Shown here piece by piece: positions 6,869 through 7,516 of a stretch of DNA of 7,516 bases; positions within the stretch are counted from its first letter, which is position 1, and every line of letters begins with the position of its first letter. Source of the DNA: Bacillota bacterium. Its GTDB lineage: Bacteria; Bacillota; Clostridia; Peptostreptococcales; Acidaminobacteraceae. The position numbers and the translations under genes were made by a program. The stretch is from contig JAEZUZ010000008.1 in the NCBI GenBank assembly GCA_023443345.1, forward strand, positions 1 to 7,516. The letters are read 5' to 3'. The notes beneath the pieces were generated by a model that did no database searches, had not been told where the DNA came from, and worked only from the letters and a program-made list of their open reading frames with translations.

Positions 6869-7516
6869 AAAAAGTATTAAATATAGTATTTTTTCTAATT
6901 GTAATATTCTTTTCAATAAATTACTCACACGCACTTGATAAGATAACAGTTACAACAGATGGAGTTAACTTAAGGACAGGACCAGATGCTAGGGTTGTAA
7001 AAGTTCTTCAAAGTGGAGAGGAGCTATTTGTAAGAACCAGAGTAAACGGTTGGGTTGTAACAGACTATGGCTGGGTTTCATCAAATTTTATAAAGAATGA
7101 AAAGGCAGAAGTAATAGCTAGGTACGAAATTATCAATACTCCTGTATTAAATTTTAGAAGAACTCCAGATGGAACACTTGAAGGAATTTTACAAAAGGGT
7201 GAAATCCTAAATGGATATGCAAAATCTGGAGACTGGGTAAGAGTTGATAAGGGATGGGTTCACAGCCTCTATCTAAAGGAAATACCTTCACAAAAAGAAG
7301 AAGAGAAGAAAGAAGAACCCGTAGTTGAAAAAAATAAATTAGAAAGAGCAGTTATAGTAAAAAATGGTGCCAATCTAAGAGTTGGACCAGATGCAAGAAT
7401 AGTAAGAGTAGTTCCAATAGGAGAACATCTATATATAAGAACTAGGGTAGGTGGCTGGTTAGTTACAGACTATGGATGGATATCTGATCAGTATACAAGA
7501 GTTGAAGAAGCTAGGG
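6865..7516 (+). CDS. Secreted SH3b-repeat protein, N-terminal part (3' end outside window)
   Basis: The frame stays open to the right edge, giving 217 complete codons. The start ATG overlaps the glycosyltransferase stop (ATGA), with AAGGAG at 6851-6856 placed 8 nt upstream. Residues 1-23 form a signal peptide: Lys2-Lys3, a hydrophobic core, and a likely signal peptidase I cut after Ser-His-Ala23. Three bacterial SH3 domains follow at about 26-77, 80-139 and 161-214, each with an N-(L/F)-R-x-(G/T)-P motif and a GW near its end. A charged Glu/Lys linker (about 142-158) separates the second and third. Domains 1 and 3 are 27/40 identical in residues 33-72 versus 168-207. SH3b domains usually bind cell-wall peptide or glycan; a catalytic domain such as an amidase, NlpC/P60 or glucosaminidase may lie beyond the edge, but none is visible. 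Co-transcription with the LCP and GT4 genes suggests a wall-associated role. Confidence 0.87.
   Translation, partial: MKKVLNIVFFLIVIFFSINYSHALDKITVTTDGVNLRTGPDARVVKVLQSGEELFVRTRVNGWVVTDYGWVSSNFIKNEKAEVIARYEIINTPVLNFRRTPDGTLEGILQKGEILNGYAKSGDWVRVDKGWVHSLYLKEIPSQKEEEKKEEPVVEKNKLERAVIVKNGANLRVGPDARIVRVVPIGEHLYIRTRVGGWLVTDYGWISDQYTRVEEAR
6961..7080 (+). repeat. SH3b module copy A1 (internal duplication)
   Basis: This encodes residues 33-72 of the SH3b protein, including NLRTGPDAR and VTDYGW. It pairs with the copy at 7366-7485, which lies exactly 405 bp (135 codons) downstream, with 27 of 40 residues identical by hand alignment without gaps. Confidence 0.8.
7366..7485 (+). repeat. SH3b module copy A2 (internal duplication)
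   Basis: This encodes residues 168-207 of the SH3b protein, including NLRVGPDAR and VTDYGW, and is the partner of 6961-7080. The residues just after it (RVEEAR) also resemble those after the first copy (KAEVIAR), so the duplicated unit probably continues past the right edge into a second copy of the middle SH3 domain. Confidence 0.8.

Noticed and set aside
6532..6934. Two antisense open frames opposite the GT4 3' end and SH3b start
   Set aside because: They overlap firmly assigned genes and their translations show no family signature; the hydrophobic one mirrors AT-rich signal-peptide coding sequence.
1..7516. tRNA/rRNA genes, CRISPR arrays, insertion sequences, attachment sites
   Set aside because: Coding sequence fills nearly the whole window; no spaced direct repeats, terminal inverted repeats, transposase motifs or RNA cloverleaf were seen.

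Overview
This is an AT-rich, gene-dense window in which all seven genes lie on the + strand, with almost no intergenic sequence. It looks like part of a cell-surface polysaccharide / envelope-glycan locus of a low-GC Gram-positive (Bacillota) bacterium, most likely an anaerobic clostridium-like lineage. The grounds are heavy use of AGA and ATA codons, purine-rich Shine-Dalgarno sites, a streptococcal-type UDP-glucose dehydrogenase, a LytR-CpsA-Psr (LCP) protein and a secreted SH3b-repeat protein. I cannot name genus or species from the sequence alone.

Left block (1-4358): the C-terminal part of a UDP-glucose 6-dehydrogenase, cut by the left edge, is followed after 3 nt by a UDP-glucuronate 4-epimerase-type SDR enzyme. 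Together they would make UDP-glucuronate and then UDP-galacturonate. Next, 1 nt downstream and with a TTG start, comes an M20C (PepD-type) dipeptidase. Its end overlaps by 10 nt a PLP-dependent DegT/DnrJ/EryC1/StrS sugar aminotransferase. The block reads as one co-transcribed, probably translationally coupled run.

The only real gap (4359-4421, 63 nt) carries a good extended -10 promoter (TGGTATAAT) and a ribosome site. I see no convincing terminator there, so the right block can probably be transcribed both by read-through and from its own promoter.

Right block (4422-7516): an LCP-family membrane protein that would attach undecaprenyl-linked glycopolymers to peptidoglycan, then a GT4 glycosyltransferase (1-nt overlap, TAATG), then a secreted protein with tandem SH3b repeats (4-nt overlap, ATGA) that runs off the right edge.

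Taken together, the genes cover precursor synthesis (UDP-GlcA, UDP-GalA, an amino sugar), glycosyl transfer, attachment to the wall, and a wall-binding exported protein. The peptidase is the one gene that does not obviously belong to that theme. I found no RNA gene, mobile element, CRISPR array or convincingly undescribed system. The second-look items are the embedded peptidase, an enlarged loop in the aminotransferase, unusual LCP sequence details, and internal duplication in the SH3b protein.
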